From: Spirochaeta sp.
GTDB taxonomy: Bacteria; Spirochaetota; Spirochaetia; DSM-27196; Alkalispirochaetaceae
Direction of reading: 5' to 3'
Assembly: GCA_027859055.1 (NCBI GenBank)
Contig: JAQIBO010000084.1
Coordinates: 1 to 6,791, forward strand
DNA: 6,791 nt
Both the position numbers and the translations under genes were made by a program. Below are positions 5,288 to 6,791 of the stretch, piece after piece (position 1 is the first letter of the stretch; each line of letters starts with the position of its first letter). The notes below the pieces were generated by a model. It was not told where the DNA came from, ran no database searches, and saw nothing but the letters and a program-made list of their open reading frames with translations.

Positions 5288-6199
5288 ATGCAGGTTGTTC
5301 TGCGAAATTTACATAGTCGGGAAACGGACCTCGGAGACACGGGAGCGCTTGAAGTGCGTGACGGTGATACGGTGGTGTACAGCGGACGATACGGTCTGGA
5401 TCTGGGAGAGGTGCTGACCGGGGACGTTTCGGATCAGACCCGGAAACAGTATAAGCAGGAATATTCGATCGAACGGATCGCCGGTCAGGGTGATCTGGAC
5501 CGTTATTACAGCCAGGAACGGGAGGCGCACAGCGCCGTGCGGACATGTTCCAAGCGCGTGGACGAACACCGTTTGGAAATGCGGGTTGTCAGTGCTCATT
5601 ATTTGCTGGACCGGAGCAAGATGCTGGTGTTCTTCGTGTCTGAACACCGCGTTGATTTTCGAAATCTCGTTCGAGATCTGGTCAGTGAATTCCAGTTGCG
5701 GGTGGAATTGCGGCAGATCGGTGTCCGCGACGAGACGAGGATTCTTGGCGGGCTGGGTATCTGCGGGCGACGCCTGTGTTGCAACGGCGTGTCGGATCAC
5801 CTCGCACCGGTTTCAATCCGAATGGCCAAGGATCAGAACTACTCCCTCAATTCGATGAAAGTGTCGGGACCGTGCGGCCGGTTGCTCTGCTGTCTCGCGT
5901 ATGAGCACGGTTTTTATCAGGAAGAGCGCAGAAGGTACCCGCGGGAAGGAGCGCTGGTTGAACTCGACGGCGACACCTACCGCGTCCAGGAGATCAACAT
6001 TCTCAGCGGTCAGATCAGGATGTTTGGCCCGGAAGGACAGTACGCGTCTCTACCTATTTGCGCGTTCCAGCGTCAGGGGAGCCGTCAACAGGACAAACAA
6101 CAACAGCGCGGCGGTGGCGGGAATCGCCGTAAGAGTATCGACTGGGTGATCAGTTCGGAGAACTGCCCCGCTGCACGTACTGCAGTTGATACAGAGTAG
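5288..6199 (+). CDS. ricT: PSP1-domain protein, RicT/YaaT-like
   Basis: In Bacillus, RicT (YaaT) joins RicA and RicF in a [4Fe-4S]-binding complex that works with RNase Y in mRNA maturation and is needed for biofilm formation, competence and sporulation. The 303 residues carry the full PSP1 signature: KMLVFFVSEHRVDFRNLV (111-128), ELRQIGVRDETRILGG (140-155), GICGRRLCC (157-165), VSIRMAKDQNYSLN (175-188) and SGPCGRLLCCLAYE (193-206). Candidate cluster ligands are Cys159, 164, 165, 196, 201 and 202; Cys87 sits where relatives also have Cys. The tail (261-282) is rich in Gln, Arg and Gly and probably disordered. ATG 5288 follows AGGTGG (5276-5281), 10 bases after the upstream stop. The last 50 bases overlap the convergent ABC gene. 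Family membership is firm; the RNase Y role here is inferred, since RicA and RicF genes are not in this window. Confidence 0.92.
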   Translation: MQVVLRNLHSRETDLGDTGALEVRDGDTVVYSGRYGLDLGEVLTGDVSDQTRKQYKQEYSIERIAGQGDLDRYYSQEREAHSAVRTCSKRVDEHRLEMRVVSAHYLLDRSKMLVFFVSEHRVDFRNLVRDLVSEFQLRVELRQIGVRDETRILGGLGICGRRLCCNGVSDHLAPVSIRMAKDQNYSLNSMKVSGPCGRLLCCLAYEHGFYQEERRRYPREGALVELDGDTYRVQEINILSGQIRMFGPEGQYASLPICAFQRQGSRQQDKQQQRGGGGNRRKSIDWVISSENCPAARTAVDTE

Positions 6200-6791
6200 C
6201 GTACAGACCGCGGCGGTCGAGAAGGGCGGTGTGGTTCCCCTCTTCGACGATTCGACCATGGGACATGACGATAATCCGATCCGCGTGCTGGATCGTTGAA
6301 ATCCGATGGGCAACGACAAGCGAAGTCCGCCCCCCGGTGACGGCGTTCACGGCGTGCTGGAGTTTCTGCTCCGTTTCACTGTCAATACTTGAGGTCGCCT
6401 CGTCCAGGATTAACACCGGCGGATCGTGAAGCAAAACGCGCGCAAACGCCATGAGCTGGCGTTGTCCCGCCGACAGGTTGCCACCCCGTTCCCGGAGGCG
6501 GGTGTCCAGGCCGTGCTCAAGTCCCCTGATGAAATCGGCGACCTGTACCGTTTCACATGCGGCCCAGATCTCCTCATCCGACACATCTGAGCCGAGAGTC
6601 AAATTGTCCCGGATCGTATCGTCAAACAGAAATACATACTGCTGAATCTGTTGCACCGTTGATCGGAGATCGCGGAGCGGAAGATCCCGCAGGTCAACCC
6701 CGTCCAGACGGATTGCTCCGGCGTCAACATCCCACAGCCGCTTCAAAAGATTGATAATCGTCGGTTTGCCGGCGCCGGTATAACCTACAAT
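6150..6791 (-). CDS. ABC exporter nucleotide-binding domain, N-terminal part beyond window
   Basis: C-terminal ATPase domain of an ABC exporter of the MsbA/BmrCD class, which pumps lipids, drugs or peptides across the inner membrane. The frame stays open to the window edge (214 residues visible), so the transmembrane part lies outside. Motifs in order are: a Walker A-like GYTGAGKPT, a Q-loop region with VQQIQQYVFLFDDTIRDN, the signature LSAGQRQLMAFARVLL, Walker B LILDEATSSID with its catalytic Glu, and the switch His in VVAHRIS. The Walker A normally reads GK[ST]T; here the Ser/Thr that helps hold Mg is Pro (codon CCG). The YheH/BmrD-like signature surroundings suggest one half of a heterodimer, so a partner gene may lie upstream of it. 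The substrate cannot be told from this part. Its stop falls inside the PSP1 gene on the opposite strand. Confidence 0.93.
   Translation of the reverse strand: MVGYTGAGKPTIINLLKRLWDVDAGAIRLDGVDLRDLPLRDLRSTVQQIQQYVFLFDDTIRDNLTLGSDVSDEEIWAACETVQVADFIRGLEHGLDTRLRERGGNLSAGQRQLMAFARVLLHDPPVLILDEATSSIDSETEQKLQHAVNAVTGGRTSLVVAHRISTIQHADRIIVMSHGRIVEEGNHTALLDRRGLYATLYQLQYVQRGSSPN

Noticed and set aside
5309..5800. Minus-strand open frame of 163 codons within the PSP1 gene
   Set aside because: The PSP1 reading frame carries all conserved Cys motifs; the antisense frame shows none.
1..6791. CRISPR array, tRNA, rRNA, insertion sequence or attachment site
   Set aside because: No spaced direct repeats, cloverleaf, transposase motifs or element ends were seen on either strand.

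Overview
The window reads as a stretch of bacterial chromosome of moderately high GC, tightly packed, with no mobile element, CRISPR array, tRNA or rRNA. The content best fits a spirochaete, probably a free-living Spirochaeta-like lineage: a membrane-anchored M23 peptidase with a long basic cytoplasmic tail directly before a bactofilin, then a YaaR-like protein and a PSP1/RicT protein. The taxonomic placement is inferred from protein style and gene order and was not tested by any search.

Layout. (1) Bases 1-2250, plus strand: the 3' part of dnaJ (J-domain start missing), then a small secreted protein with four Asp-rich, EF-hand-like loops, then a TrmH/SpoU-family RNA 2'-O-methyltransferase starting 1 base after it. 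(2) Bases 2330-3103, minus strand: a TatD-family metal-dependent hydrolase, convergent with the methyltransferase gene. (3) Bases 3104-3250: a 147-base divergent promoter region with a sigma70-like promoter in each direction. (4) Bases 3251-6199, plus strand: a compact four-gene operon (M23 peptidase, bactofilin, YaaR/DUF327 protein, PSP1/RicT protein) with gaps of 15, -1 and 10 bases. (5) Bases 6150-6791, minus strand: the C-terminal part of an ABC exporter nucleotide-binding domain, running off the window and overlapping the end of the PSP1 gene tail to tail by 50 bases.

How the genes may work together. Bactofilins are cytoskeletal polymers that position cell-wall enzymes, and the M23 protein looks like the membrane-spanning partner. 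The YaaR and PSP1 genes recall the Bacillus yaaQ-yaaR-holB-yaaT (ricT) neighbourhood, where RicT belongs to the complex that directs RNase Y mRNA processing. The most interesting feature is this linkage of a cell-shape module to a candidate RNA-processing factor. Several proteins also depart from family consensus at key positions: HLD instead of HLH in the M23 protein, Glu for the last metal-ligand Asp in TatD, Pro after the Walker A Lys in the ABC protein, and a lengthened loop before motif 3 of the methyltransferase.
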